Of a stretch of DNA of 64,000 nt, positions 12,440-26,710 are shown piece after piece (positions within the stretch are counted from its first letter, which is position 1; the number at the start of each line of letters is the position of its first letter). The stretch comes from Hydractinia symbiolongicarpus. Taxonomy: Eukaryota; Cnidaria; Hydrozoa; Anthoathecata; Hydractiniidae. Where the stretch lies: assembly GCF_029227915.1 (NCBI RefSeq), contig NC_079884.1, forward strand, positions 11,968,001 to 12,032,000. Direction: 5' to 3'. Below the pieces are notes generated by a model. The model did no database searches. It saw only the letters and a program-made list of their open reading frames with translations, and was not told the origin of the DNA. The translations under genes and the position numbers were made by a program.

Positions 12440-13587
12440 AAAGGGTAAAAGTATTAACTTATGCTTTTTTATTATTCCTTCAAACCAAGAAAAAAATTTG
12501 CTTAGAGATATCAACTGAATCTTACATTCTTTGTCCAGAATTGTGTTGAATACATAAAAGTAGCATTCGAAATTAGCGGTAGTTTCAAATTTCACGCGCT
12601 ACTTTCCATAAAATATTCCTCGCCTGATGAATTTATATTTTTTCTTTTCAACATTTTGCAAAAAGTGAGAACGTGTAAAGAAACGTTTGAATTCGATTCC
12701 ACCTTATGTTACTCCATCGCCGTATACAAATTAGATGACGTCCACCCAGCCAATTTTTCACACGGTATTTTTAATCAAAATACATTTTTCTATCTTCTTT
12801 TATGTTAGAAGCCAATTTATTTTTGTAAGGTATAATTTTCGCAATATCAAAAGTGTGCAGGGTTTAAATATATTGAGAACAAAATCGTAGAAAACTCGCG
12901 TCCTTGTTTTTATTAATGGTGCTGAAAATTGCAGTAAATTAAAATTTTTGTCAAATTTATATTGTCAGATGTCAAAAAATATTGTTATATTTTTAAACGT
13001 CTGGGATCTAAGGTCTAAGAATATTGTGGAATTTACTTTGTTGTCAATAGTTTATTTTCATGTGATAAAATTACTCGAATTTTTGAAAGAATGTCGAAAT
13101 TTAAAAAACGCCAAATAAATTAAATTGGATCAATAAGTCTTCTGATAGGCAATGCTGGACTGGCGCAGCTGTGCGCGATTGTTTTTACTCTTTACCAACT
13201 GGTTTATACCAATTGCACTAAAATCTGTAAAATAATAGATAAGGAACCATTTCTTTGTAAGCCAATTTTTACAAATTCTTTACACGCCTTTTCTTTAAAA
13301 AGGACATGCGTTAGAAGGAAATCAACCTACGGTTTTAAGGTTAAAAAACTAGGCCTGTTCTTTAGAGATAAGAATAATGCCCCGGCTGCATAGAATTTTG
13401 AAATTCTTAAAGAAAGAGTGTGAATACCAAATTAAACAGCCAGCAACTAAAATATCCACGCAAAGGTTCTTTGTAAAACATACGTGTTTATGAAAGTAAA
13501 AAAAAAAGACCAAAAGTGCCTGGTTAAGGATTTAATCCGAACTTGTTTCTACGTTTTCCTTCAAAAATTAAAGAGTATATTGGAAAG

Positions 13588-13891
13588 AAAATATTCGTTC
13601 GACTGTCTTGCGCGGGCTACCGAACACCACCTATTCACAGGCGCTATCCCACTACTGCTCAGCGCGGGAACTTTTGCCTGCTGCGTTTCCGCCCTGGGCC
13701 GATACGTTCCTCATTATCGAACCTGGTACTACATGAATTCCTTCCTGTAGACCATGTTGACACTGAGCTTAGGGTGGACGCCTGATCGACATAGACAACT
13801 GACCGATAGTGGTCCCGAACTCAAGCCGTTCGTAAGTTTAGTCTCCAAGTAGCTGGATTACAGGTGCACGCCACTACACCCAACTGACGGC
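13588..13891 (-). ncRNA. 7SL: SRP RNA (7SL), array copy 10
   Basis: Same RNA as copy 9 (AATATTTT end, CCCUA strand) but with the standard upstream sequence. Confidence 0.97.
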
Positions 13892-14998
13892 GAAGGGTAA
13901 AAAGTATTAACTTATGCTTTTTTATTATTCCTTCAAATCAAGAAAAAAATTTGCTTAGAGATATCAACTGAATCTTACATTCTTTGTCCAGAATTGTGTT
14001 GAATACATAAAAGTAGCATTCGAAATTAGCGGTAGTTTCAAATTTCACGCGCTACTTTCCATAAAATATTCCTCGCCTGATGAATTTATATTTTTTCTTT
14101 TCAACATTTTGCAAAAAGTGAGAACGTGTAAAGAAACGTTTGAATTCGATTCCACCTTATGTTACTCCATCGCCGTATACAAATTAGATGACGTTCACCC
14201 AGCCAATTTTTCACATAGTATTTTTAATCAAAATACATTTTTCTATCTTCTTTTATGTTAGAAGCCAATTTATTTTTGTAAGGTATAATTTTCGCAATAT
14301 CAAAAGTGTGCAGGGTTTAAATATATTGAGAAAAAAATCGTAGAAAACTCGCGTCCTTGTTTTTATTAATGGTGCTGAAAATTGCAGTAAATTAAAATTT
14401 TTGTCAAATTTATATTGTCAGATGTCAAAAAATATTGTTATATTTTTAAAAGTTTATATAGTTTATTTTCATGTGATAAAATTACTCGAATTTTTGAAAG
14501 AATGTCGAAATTTAAAAAACGCCAAATAAATTAAATTGGATCAATAAGTCTTCTGATAGGCAATGCTGGACTCGCGCAGCTGTGCGCGATTGTTTTTACT
14601 TTTTACCAACTGGTTTATACCAATTGCACTAAAATCTGTAAAATAATAGATAAGGAACCATTTCTTTGTAAGCCAATGTTTACAAATTCTTTACACGCCT
14701 TTACTTTAAAAAGGACATGCGTTAGAAGGAAATCAACCTACGGTTTTAAGGTTAAAAAACTAGGCCTGTTCTTTAGAGATAAGAATAATGCCCCGGCTGC
14801 ATAGAATTTTGAAATTCTTAAAGAAAGAGTGTGAATACCAAATTAAACAGCCAGCAACTAAAATATCCACGCAAAAGTTCTTTGCAAAACATACGTGTTT
14901 ATGAAAGTAAAAAAAAAAGACTAAAAGTGCCTGGTTAAGGATTTAATCCGAACTTGTTTCTACGTTTTCCTTCAAAAATTAAAGAGTATATTGGAAAG

Positions 14999-15302
14999 AA
15001 AATCTTCGTTCGACTGTCTTGCGCGGGCTACCGAACACCACCTATTCACAGGCGCTATCCCACTACTGCTCAGCGCGGGAACTTTTGCCTGCTGCGTTTC
15101 CGCCCTGGGCCGATACGTTCCTCATTATCGAACCTGGTACTACATGAATTCCTTCCTGTAGACCATGTTGACACTGAGCTTAGGGTGGACGCCTGATCGA
15201 CATAGACAACTGACCGATAGTGGTCCCGAACTCAAGCCGTTCGTAAGTTTAGTCTCCAAGTAGCTGGATTACAGGTGCACGCCACTACACCCAACTGACG
15301 GC
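14999..15302 (-). ncRNA. 7SL: SRP RNA (7SL), array copy 11
   Basis: Consensus RNA with CCCUA helix 5 strand and T4 terminator. One change just upstream of the 5' end (plus GCGAATGGT). Confidence 0.97.
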
Positions 15303-16450
15303 GAATGGTAAAAAGTATTAACTTATGCTTTTTTATTATTCCTTCAAATCAAGAAAAAAATTTGCTTAGAGATATCAACTGAATCTTACATTCTTTGTCC
15401 AGAATTGTGTTGAATACATAAAAGTAGCATTCGAAATTAGCGGTAGTTTCAAATTTCACGCGCTACTTTCCATAAAATATTCCTCGCCTGATGAATTTAT
15501 ATTTTTTCTTTTCAACATTTTGCAAAAAGTGAGAACGTGTAAAGAAACGTTTGAATTCGATTCCACCTTATGTTACTCCATCGCCGTATACAAATTAGAT
15601 GACGTCCACCCAGGCAATTCTTCACATGGTATTTTTAATCAAAATACATTTTTCTATCTTCTTTTATGTTAGAAGCCAATTTATTTTTGTAAGGTATAAC
15701 TTTCGCAATATCAAAAGTGTGCAGGGTTTAAATATATTGAGAACAAAATCGTAGAAAACTCGCGACCTTGTTTTTATTAATGGTGCTGAAAATTGCAGTA
15801 AATTAAAATTTTTGTCAAATTTATATTGTCAGATGTCAAAAAATATTGTTATATTTTTAAACGTCTGGGATCTAAGGTCTAAGAATATTGTGGAATTTAC
15901 TTTGTTGTCAATAGTTTATTTTCATGTGATAAAATTACTCGAATTTTTGAAAAAATGTCGAAATTTAAAAAACGCCAAATAAATTATATTGGATCAATAA
16001 GTCTTCTGATAGGCAATGCTGGAGGCGCGCAGATGTGCGCGATTATTTTTACTTTTTGCCAACTGGATTATACCAATTACACTAAAATCTGTAGAATAAT
16101 AGATAAGGAACCATTTTTTTGTAACCAATGTTTACAAATTCTTTACACGCCTTTACTTTAAAAAGGACATGCGTTAGAAGGAAATCAACCTACGGTTTTA
16201 AGGTTAAAAAACTAGGCCTGTTCTTTAGAGATAAGAATAATGCCCCGGCTGCATAGAATTTTGAAATTCTTAAAGAAAGAGTGTGAATACCAAATTAAAC
16301 AGCCAGCAACTAAAATATCCACGCAAAGGTTCTTTGTAAAACATACGTGTTTATGAAAGTAAAAAAAAAAGACTAAAAGTGCCTGGTTAAGGATTTAATC
16401 CGAACTTGTTTCTACGTTTTCCTTCAAAAATTAAAGAGTATATTGGAAAG

Positions 16451-16754
16451 AAAATCTTCGTTCGACTGTCTTGCGCGGGCTACCGAACACCACCTATTCA
16501 CAGGCGCTATCCCACTACTGCTCAGCGCGGGAACTTTTGCCTGCTGCGTTTCCGCCCTGGGCCGATACGTTCCTCATTATCGAACCTGGTACTACATGAA
16601 TTCCTTCCTGTAGACCATGTTGACACTGAGCTTAGGGTGGACGCCTGATCGACATAGACAACTGACCGATAGTGGTCCCGAACTCAAGCCGTTCGTAAGT
16701 TTAGTCTCCAAGTAGCTGGATTACAGGTGCACGCCACTACACCCAACTGACGGC
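16451..16754 (-). ncRNA. 7SL: SRP RNA (7SL), array copy 12
   Basis: Consensus RNA with CCCUA helix 5 strand and standard flanks. Confidence 0.97.
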
Positions 16755-17902
16755 GAAGGGTAAAAAGTATTAACTTATGCTTTTTTATTATTCCTTCAAA
16801 TCAAGAAAAAAATTTGCTTAGAGATATCAACTGAATCTTACATTCTTTGTCCAGAATTGTGTTGAATACATAAAAGTAGCATTCGAAATTAGCGGTAGTT
16901 TCAAATTTCACGCGCTACTTTCCATAAAATATTCCTCGCCTGATGAATTTATATTTTTTCTTTTCAACATTTTGCAAAAAGTGAGAACGTGTAAAGAAAC
17001 GTTTGAATTCGATTCCACCTTATGTTACTCCATCGCCGTATACAAATTAGATGACGTCCACCCAGGCAATTCTTCACATGGTATTTTTAATCAAAATACA
17101 TTTTTCTATCTTCTTTTATGTTAGAAGCCAATTTATTTTTGTAAGGTATAACTTTCGCAATATCAAAAGTGTGCAGGGTTTAAATATATTGAGAACAAAA
17201 TCGTAGAAAACTTGCGACCTTGTTTTTATTAATGGTGCTGAAAATTGCAGTAAATTAAAATTTTTGTCAAATTTATATTGTCAGATGTCAAAAAATATTG
17301 TTATATTTTTAAACGTCTGGGATCTAAGGTCTAAGAATATTGTGGAATTTACTTTGTTGTCAATAGTTTATTTTCATGTGATAAAATTACTCGAATTTTT
17401 GAAAAAATGTCGAAATTTAAAAAACGCCAAATAAATTATATTGGATCAATAAGTCTTCTGATAGGCAATGCTGGAGGCGCGCAGATGTGCGCGATTATTT
17501 TTACTTTTTGCCAACTGGATTATACCAATTGCACTAAAATCTGTAGAATAATAGATAAGGAACCATTTTTTTGTAAGCCAATGTTTACAAATTCTTTACA
17601 CGCCTTTACTTTAAAAAGGACATGCGTTAGAAGGAAATCAACCTACGGTTTTAAGGTTAAAAAACTAGGCCTGTTCTTTAGAGATAAAAATAATGACCCG
17701 GCTGCAAAGAATTTTGAAATTCTTAAAGAAAGAGTGTGAATACCAAATTAAACAGCCAGCAACTAAAGTATCTACGCAAAGGTTCCTTGTAAAACATACG
17801 TGTTTATGAAAGTAAAAAAAAAGACCAAAAGTGCCTGGTTAAGAATTTAATCCGAACTTGTTTCTACGTTATCCTTCAAAAATTAAAGAGTATATTGGAA
17901 AG

Positions 17903-18206
17903 AAAATCTTTGATCGACTGTCTTGCGCGGGCTACCAAACACCACCTATTCACAGGCGCTATCCCACTACTGCTCAGCGCGGGAACTTTTGCCTGCTGCG
18001 TTTCCGCCCTGGGCCGATACGTTCCTCATTATCGAACCTGGTACTACATGAATTCCTTCCTGTAGACCATGTTGACACTGAGCTTAGGGTGGACGCCTGA
18101 TCGACATAGACAACAGACCGATAGTGGTCCCGAACTCAAGCTGTTCGTAAGTTTAGTCTCCAAGTAGCTGGATTACAGGTGCACGCCACTACACCCAACT
18201 GACGGC
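17903..18206 (-). ncRNA. 7SL: SRP RNA (7SL), array copy 13, diverged
   Basis: Carries several private changes: plus CTTTGATCGACTG and CTACCAAACACC in the 3' strand, CAACAGACCG in helix 5 and CAAGCTGTTCG near the Alu/S junction. T4 terminator retained. May be a weakened or non-functional copy. Confidence 0.93.
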
Positions 18207-19355
18207 GAAGGGTAAAAAGTATTAACTTATGCTTTTTTATTATTCCTTCAAATCAAGAAAAAAATTTGCTTAGAGATATGAACTGAATCTTACATTCTTT
18301 GTCCAGAATTGTGTTGAATACATAAAAGTAGCATTCGAAATTAGCGGTAGTTTCAAATTTCACGCGCTACTTTCCATAAAATATTCCTCGCCTGATGAAT
18401 TTATATTTTTTCTTTTCAACATTTTGCAAAAAGTGAGAACGTGTAAAGAAACGTTTGAATTCGATTCCACCTTATGTTACTCCATCGCCGTATACAAATT
18501 AGATGACGTCCACCCAGCCAATTTTTCACATAGTATTTTTAATCAAAATACATTTTTCTATCTTCTTTTATGTTAGAAGCCAATTTATTTTTGTAAGGTA
18601 TAATTTTCGCAATATCAAAAGTGTGCAGAGTTTAAATATATTGAGAACAAAATCGTAGAAAACTCGCGTCCTTGTTTTTATTAATGGTGCTGAAAATTGC
18701 AGTAAATTAAAATTTTTGTCAAATTTATATTGTCAGATGTCAAAAAATATTGTTATATTTTTAAACGTCTGGGATCTAAGGTCTAAGAATATTGTGGAAT
18801 TTACTGTGTTGTCAATAGTTTATTTTCATGTGATAAAATTACTCGAATTTTTGAAAAAATGTCGAAATTTAAAAAACGCCAAATAAATTATATTGGATCA
18901 ATAAGTCTTCTGATAGGCAATGCTGGAGGCGCGCAGATGTGCGCGATTATTTTTACTTTTTGCCAACTGGATTATACCAATTGCACTAAAATCTGTAGAA
19001 TAATAGATAAGGAACCATTTTTTTGTAAGCCAATGTTTACAAATTCTTTACACGCCTTTACTTTAAAAAGGACATGCGTTAGAAGGAAATCAACCTACGG
19101 TTTTAAGGTTAAAAAACTAGGCCTGTTCTTTAGAGATAAAAATAATGACCCGGCTGCAAAGAATTTTGAAATTCTTAAAGAAAGAGTGTGAATACCAAAT
19201 TAAACAGCCAGCAACTAAAGTATCTACGCAAAGGTTCCTTGTAAAACATACGTGTTTATGAAAGTAAAAAAAAAAGACCAAAAGTGCCTGGTTAAGAATT
19301 TAATCCGAACTTGTTTCTACGTTTTCCTTCAAAAATTAAAGAGTATATTGGAAAG

Positions 19356-19659
19356 AAAATCTTCGTTCGACTGTCTTGCGCGGGCTACCGAACACCACCT
19401 ATTCACAGGCGCTATCCCACTACTGCTCAGCGCGGGAACTTTTGCCTGCTGCGTTTCCGCCCTGGGCCGATACGTTCCTCATTATCGAACCTGGTACTAC
19501 ATGAATTCCTTCCTGTAGACCATGTTGACACTGAGCTTAGGGTGGACGCCTGATCGACATAGACAACTGACCGATAGTGGTCCCGAACTCAAGCCGTTCG
19601 TAAGTTCAGTCTCCAAGTAGCTGGATTACAGGTGCACGCCACTACACCCAACTGACGGC
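19356..19659 (-). ncRNA. 7SL: SRP RNA (7SL), array copy 14
   Basis: Consensus, with one private change in the Alu domain (plus GTAAGTTCAGTCTCC). Helix 5 strand is CCCUA. Confidence 0.97.
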
Positions 19660-20766
19660 GAAGGGTAAAAAGTATTAACTTATGCTTTTTTATTATTCCT
19701 TCAAATCAAGAAAAAAATTTGCTTAGAGATATCAACTGAATCTTACATTCTTTGTCCAGAATTGTGTTGAATACATAAAAGTAGCATTCGAAATTAGCGG
19801 TAGTTTCAAATTTCACGCGCTACTTTCCATAAAATATTCCTCGCCTGATGAATTTATATTTTTTCTTTTCAACATTTTGCAAAAAGTGAGAACGTGTAAA
19901 GAAACGTTTGAATTCGATTCCACCTTATGTTACTCCATCGCCGTATACAAATTAGATGACGTCCACCCAGCCAATTTTTCACATAGTATTTTTAATCAAA
20001 ATACATTTTTCTATCTTCTTTTATGTTAGAAGCCAATTTATTTTTGTAAGGTATAATTTTCGCAATATCAAAAGTGTGCAGGGTTTAAATATATTGAGAA
20101 CAAAATCGTAGAAAACTCGCGTCCTTGTTTTTATTAATGGTGCTGAAAATTGCAGTAAATTAAAATTTTTGTCAAATTTATATTGTCAGATGTCAAAAAA
20201 TATTGTTATATTTTTAAAAGTTTATATAGTTTATTTTCATGTGATAAAATTACTCGAATTTTTGAAAGAATGTCGAAATTTAAAAAACGCCAAATAAATT
20301 AAATTGGATCAATAAGTCTTCTGATAGGCAATGCTGGACTCGCGCAGCTGTGCGCGATTGTTTTTACTTTTTACCAACTGGTTTATACCAATTGCACTAG
20401 AATCTGTAAAATAATAGATAAGGAACCATTTCTTTGTAAGCCAATGTTTACAAATTCTTTACACGCCTTTACTTTAAAAAGGACATGCGTTAGAAGGAAA
20501 TCAGCCTACGGTTTTAAGGTTAAAAAACTAGGCCTGTTCTTTAGAGATAAGAATAATGCCCCGGCTGCATAGAATTTTGAAATTCTTAAAGAAAGAGTGT
20601 GAATACCAAATTAAACAGCCAGCAACTAAAATATCCACGCAAAGGTTCTTTGTGAAACATACGTGTTTATGAAAGTAAAAAAAAAAGACCAAAAGTGCCT
20701 GGTTAAGGATTTAATCCGAACTTGTTTCTACGTTTTCCTTCAAAAATTAAAGAGTATATTGGAAAG

Positions 20767-21066
20767 AAAATCTTCGTTCGACTGTCTTGCGCGGGCTACC
20801 GAACACCACCTATTCACAGGCGCTATCCCACTACTGCTCAGCGCGGGAACTTTTGCCTGCTGCGTTTTCGCCCTGGGCCGATACGTTCCTCATTTTCGAA
20901 CCTGGTACTACATGAATTCCTTCCTGTAGACCATGTTGACACTGAGCTTAGGGTGGACGCCTGATCGACATAAATGACCGATAGTGGTCCCGAACTCAAG
21001 CCGTTCGTAAGTTTAGTCTCCAAGTAGCTGGATTACAGGTGCACGCCACTACACCCAACTGACGGC
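20767..21066 (-). ncRNA. 7SL: SRP RNA (7SL), array copy 15, 4-nt deletion
   Basis: Has the GAAA helix 8 loop (plus GCGTTTTCGCC) and the CATTTTCG variant shared with copies 16-18. Unique 4-nt deletion in the 5' strand of helix 5 (plus CATAAATGACC near 20969-20979) shortens the RNA to ~300 nt and may impair folding. Confidence 0.94.
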
Positions 21067-22173
21067 GAAGGGTAAAAAGTATTAACTTATGCTTTTTTAT
21101 TATTCCTTCAAATCAAGAAAAAAATTTGCTTAGAGATATCAACTGAATCTTACATTCTTTGTCCAGAATTGTGTTGAATACATAAAAGTAGCATTCGAAA
21201 TTAGCGGTAGTTTCAAATTTCACGCGCTACTTTCCATAAAATATTCCTCGCCTGATGAATTTATATTTTTTCTTTTCAACATTTTGCAAAAAGTGAGAAC
21301 GTGTAAAGAAACGTTTGAATTCGATTCCACCTTATGTTACTCCATCGCCGTATACAAATTAGATGACGTCCACCCAGCCAATTTTTCACATAGTATTTTT
21401 AATCAAAATACATTTTTCTATCTTCTTTTATGTTAGAAGCCAATTTATTTTTGTAAGGTATAATTTTCGCAATATCAAAAGTGTGCAGGGTTTAAATATA
21501 TTGAGAACAAAATCGTAGAAAACTCGCGTCCTTGTCTTTATTAATGGTGCTGAAAATTGCAGTAAATTAAAATTTTTGTCAAATTTATATTGTCAGATGT
21601 CAAAAAATATTGTTATATTTTTAAAAGTTTATATAGTTTATTTTCATGTGATAAAATTACTCGAATTTTTGAAAGAATGTCGAAATTTAAAAAACGCCAA
21701 ATAAATTAAATTGGATCAATAAGTCTTCTGATAGGCAATGCTGGACTTGCGCAGCTGTGCGCGATTGTTTTTACTTTTTACCAACTGGTTTATACCAATT
21801 GCACTAAAATCTGTAAAATAATAGATAAGGAACCATTTCTTTGTAAGCCAATGTTTACAAATTCTTTACACGCCTTTACTTTAAAAAGGACATGCGTTAG
21901 AAGGAAATCAGCCTACGGTTTTAAGGTTAAAAAACTAGGCCTGTTCTTTAGAGATAAGAATAATGCCCCGGCTGCATAGAATTTTGAAATTCTTAAAGAA
22001 AGAGTGTGAATACCAAATTAAACAGCCAGCAACTAAAATATCCACGCAAAGGTTCTTTGTGAAACATACGTGTTTATGAAAGTAAAAAAAAAAGACCAAA
22101 AGTGCCTGGTTAAGGATTTAATCCGAACTTGTTTCTACGTTTTCCTTCAAAAATTAAAGAGTATATTGGAAAG

Positions 22174-22477
22174 AAAATCTTCGTTCGACTGTCTTGCGCG
22201 GGCTACCGAACACCACCTATTCACAGGCGCTATCCCACTACTGCTCAGCGCGGGAACTTTTGCCTGCTGCGTTTTCGCCCTGGGCCGATACGTTCCTCAT
22301 TTTCGAACCTGGTACTACATGAATTCCTTCCTGTAGACCATGTTGACACTGAGCTTAGGGTGGACGCCTGATCGACATAGACAACTGACCGATAGTGGTC
22401 CCGAACTCAAGCCGTTCGTAAGTTTAGTCTCCAAGTAGCTGGATTACAGGTGCACGCCACTACACCCAACTGACGGC
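22174..22477 (-). ncRNA. 7SL: SRP RNA (7SL), array copy 16, GAAA helix 8 loop
   Basis: Helix 8 loop GAAA instead of GGAA, plus CATTTTCG in the region between helices 6 and 8. No deletion. CCCUA helix 5 strand. Confidence 0.97.
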
Positions 22478-23584
22478 GAAGGGTAAAAAGTATTAACTTA
22501 TGCTTTTTTATTATTCCTTCAAATCAAGAAAAAAATTTGCTTAGAGATATCAACTGAATCTTACATTCTTTGTCCAGAATTGTGTTGAATACATAAAAGT
22601 AGCATTCGAAATTAGCGGTAGTTTCAAATTTCACGCGCTACTTTCCATAAAATATTCCTCGCCTGATGAATTTATATTTTTTCTTTTCAACATTTTGCAA
22701 AAAGTGAGAACGTGTAAAGAAACGTTTGAATTCGATTCCACCTTATGTTACTCCATCGCCGTATACAAATTAGATGACGTCCACCCAGCCAATTTTTCAC
22801 ATAGTATTTTTAATCAAAATACATTTTTCTATCTTCTTTTATGTTAGAAGCCAATTTATTTTTGTAAGGTATAATTTTCGCAATATCAAAAGTGTGCAGG
22901 GTTTAAATATATTGAGAACAAAATCGTAGAAAACTCGCGTCCTTGTTTTTATTAATGGTGCTGAAAATTGCAGTAAATTAAAATTTTTGTCAAATTTATA
23001 TTGTCAGATGTCAAAAAATATTGTTATATTTTTAAAAGTTTATATAGTTTATTTTCATGTGATAAAATTACTCGAATTTTTGAAAGAATGTCGAAATTTA
23101 AAAAACGCCAAATAAATTAAATTGGATCAATAAGTCTTCTGATAGGCAATGCTGGACTCGCGCAGCTGTGCGCGATTGTTTTTACTTTTTACCAACTGGT
23201 TTATACCAATTGCACTAAAATCTGTAAAATAATAGACAAGGAACCATTTCTTTGTAAGCCAATGTTTACAAATTCTTTACACGCCTTTACTTTAAAAAGG
23301 ACATGCGTTAGAAGGAAATCAGCCTACGGTTTTAAGGTTAAAAAACTAGGCCTGTTCTTTAGAGATAAGAATAATGCCCCGGCTGCATAGAATTTTGAAA
23401 TTCTTAAAGAAAGAGTGTGAATACCAAATTAAACAGCCAGCAACTAAAATATCCACGCAAAGGTTCTTTGTGAAACATACGTGTTTATGAAAGTAAAAAA
23501 AAAAGACCAAAAGTGCCTGGTTAAGGATTTAATCCGAACTTGTTTCTACGTTTTCCTTCAAAAATTAAAGAGTATATTGGAAAG

Positions 23585-23888
23585 AAAATGTTCGTTCGAC
23601 TGTCTTGCGCGGGCTACCGAACACCACCTATTCACAGGCGCTATCCCACTACTGCTCAGCGCGGGAACTTTTGCCTGCTGCGTTTTCGCCCTGGGCCGAT
23701 ACGTTCCTCATTTTCGAACCTGGTACTACATGAATTCCTTCCTGTAGACCATGTTGACACTGAGCTTAGGGTGGACGCCTGATCGACATAGACAACTGAC
23801 CGATAGTGGTCCCGAACTCAAGCCGTTCGTAAGTTTAGTCTCCAAGTAGCTGGATTACAGGTGCACGCCACTACACCCAACTGACGGC
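23585..23888 (-). ncRNA. 7SL: SRP RNA (7SL), array copy 17, GAAA helix 8 loop
   Basis: As copy 16, but the 3' end reads AACATTTT (plus AAAATGTTCG), a private change beside the terminator. Confidence 0.97.
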
Positions 23889-24995
23889 GAAGGGTAAAAA
23901 GTATTAACTTATGCTTTTTTATTATTCCTTCAAATCAAGAAAAAAATTTGCTTAGAGATATCAACTGAATCTTACATTCTTTGTCCAGAATTGTGTTGAA
24001 TACATAAAAGTAGCATTCGAAATTAGCGGTAGTTTCAAATTTCACGCGCTACTTTCCATAAAATATTCCTCGCCTGATGAATTTATATTTTTTCTTTTCA
24101 ACATTTTGCAAAAAGTGAGAACGTGTAAAGAAACGTTTGAATTCGATTCCACCTTATGTTACTCCATCGCCGTATACAAATTAGATGACGTCCACCCAGC
24201 CAATTTTTCACATAGTATTTTTAATCAAAATACATTTTTCTATCTTCTTTTATGTTAGAAGCCAATTTATTTTTGTAAGGTATAATTTTCGCAATATCAA
24301 AAGTGTGCAGGGTTTAAATATATTGAGAACAAAATCGTAGAAAACTCGCGTCCTTGTTTTTATTAATGGTGCTGAAAATTGCAGTAAATTAAAATTTTTG
24401 TCAAATTTATATTGTCAGATGTCAAAAAATATTGTTATATTTTTAAAAGTTTATATAGTTTATTTTCATGTGATAAAATTACTCGAATTTTTGAAAGAAT
24501 GTCGAAATTTAAAAAACGCCAAATAAATTAAATTGGATCAATAAGTCTTCTGATAGGCAATGCTGGACTCGCGCAGCTGTGCGCGATTGTTTTTACTTTT
24601 TACCAACTGGTTTATACCAATTGCACTAAAATCTGTAAAATAATAGACAAGGAACCATTTCTTTGTAAGCCAATGTTTACAAATTCTTTACACGCCTTTA
24701 CTTTAAAAAGGACATGCGTTAGAAGGAAATCAGCCTACGGTTTTAAGGTTAAAAAACTAGGCCTGTTCTTTAGAGATAAGAATAATGCCCCGGCTGCATA
24801 GAATTTTGAAATTCTTAAAGAAAGAGTGTGAATACCAAATTAAACAGCCAGCAACTAAAATATCCACGCAAAGGTTCTTTGTGAAACATACGTGTTTATG
24901 AAAGTAAAAAAAAAAGACCAAAAGTGCCTGGTTAAGGATTTAATCCGAACTTGTTTCTACGTTTTCCTTCAAAAATTAAAGAGTATATTGGAAAG

Positions 24996-25299
24996 AAAAT
25001 CTTCGTTCGACTGTCTTGCGCGGGCTACCGAACACCACCTATTCACAGGCGCTATCCCACTACTGCTCAGCGCGGGAACTTTTGCCTGCTGCGTTTTCGC
25101 CCTGGGCCGATACGTTCCTCATTTTCGAACCTGGTACTACATGAATTCCTTCCTGTAGACCATGTTGACACTGAGCTTAGGGTGGACGCCTGATCGACAT
25201 AGACAACTGACCGATAGTGGTCCCGAACTCAAGCCGTTCGTAAGTTTAGTCTCCAAGTAGCTGGATTACAGGTGCACGCCACTACACCCAACTGACGGC
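24996..25299 (-). ncRNA. 7SL: SRP RNA (7SL), array copy 18, GAAA helix 8 loop
   Basis: Same RNA as copy 16. Confidence 0.97.
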
Positions 25300-26406
25300 G
25301 AAGGGTAAAAAGTATTAACTTATGCTTTTTTATTATTCCTTCAAATCAAGAAAAAAATTTGCTTAGAGATATCAACTGAATCTTACATTCTTTGTCCAGA
25401 ATTGTGTTGAATACATAAAAGTAGCATTCGAAATTAGCGGTAGTTTCAAATTTCACGCGCTACTTTCCATAAAATATTCCTCGCCTGATGAATTTATATT
25501 TTTTCTTTTCAACATTTTGCAAAAAGTGAGAACGTGTAAAGAAACGTTTGAATTCGATTCCACCTTATGTTACTCCATCGCCGTATACAAATTAGATGAC
25601 GTCCACCCAGCCAATTTTTCACATAGTATTTTTAATCAAAATACATTTTTCTATCTTCTTTTATGTTAGAAGCCAATTTATTTTTGTAAGGTATAATTTT
25701 CGCAATATCAAAAGTGTGCAGGGTTTAAATATATTGAGAACAAAATCGTAGAAAACTCGCGTCCTTGTTTTTATTAATGGTGCTGAAAATTGCAGTAAAT
25801 TAAAATTTTTGTCAAATTTATATTGTCAGATGTCAAAAAATATTGTTATATTTTTAAAAGTTTATATAGTTTATTTTCATGTGATAAAATTACTCGAATT
25901 TTTAAAAGAATGTCGAAATTTAAAAAACGCCAAATAAATTAAATTGGATCAATAAGTCTTCTGATAGGCAATGCTGGACTCGCGCAGCTGTGCGCGATTG
26001 TTTTTACTTTTTACCAACTGGTTTATACCAATTGCACTAAAATATGTAAAATAATAGATAAGGAACCATTTCTTTGTAAGCCAATGTTTACAAATTCTTT
26101 ACACGCCTTTACTTTAAAAAGGACATGCGTTAGAAGGAAATCAGCCTACGGTTTTAAGGTTAAAAAACTAGGCCTGTTCTTTAGAGATAAGAATAATGCC
26201 CCGGCTGCATAGAATTTTGAAATTCTTAAAGAAAGAGTGTGAATACCAAATTAAACAGCCAGCAACTAAAATATCCACGCAAAGGTTCTTTGTAAAACAT
26301 ACGTGTTTATGAAAGTAAAAAAAAAAGACCAAAAGTGCCTGGTTAAGGATTTAATCCGAACTTGTTTCTACGTTTTCCTTCAAAAATTAAAGAGTATATT
26401 GGAAAG

Positions 26407-26710
26407 AAAATCTTCGTTCGACTGTCTTGCGCGGGCTACCGAACACCACCTATTCACAGGCGCTATCCCACTACTGCTCAGCGCGGGAACTTTTGCCTGC
26501 TGCGTTTCCGCCCTGGGCCGATACGTTCCTCATTATCGAACCTGGTACTACATGAATTCCTTCCTGTAGACCATGTTGACACTGAGCTTAGGGTGGACGC
26601 CTGATCGACATAGACAACTGACCGATAGTGGTCCCGAACTCAAGCCGTTCGTAAGTTTAGTCTCCAAGTAGCTGGATTACAGGTGCACGCCACTACACCC
26701 AACTGACGGC
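26407..26710 (-). ncRNA. 7SL: SRP RNA (7SL), array copy 19
   Basis: Consensus RNA with GGAA loops in helices 6 and 8. Its return to GGAA, although its spacer is close to that of copies 15-18, marks a conversion or exchange boundary. Confidence 0.97.

Noticed and set aside
20838-21023. 61-codon minus-strand frame within copy 15
   Set aside because: Lies wholly within the SRP RNA and its start; open only because of the 4-nt deletion.
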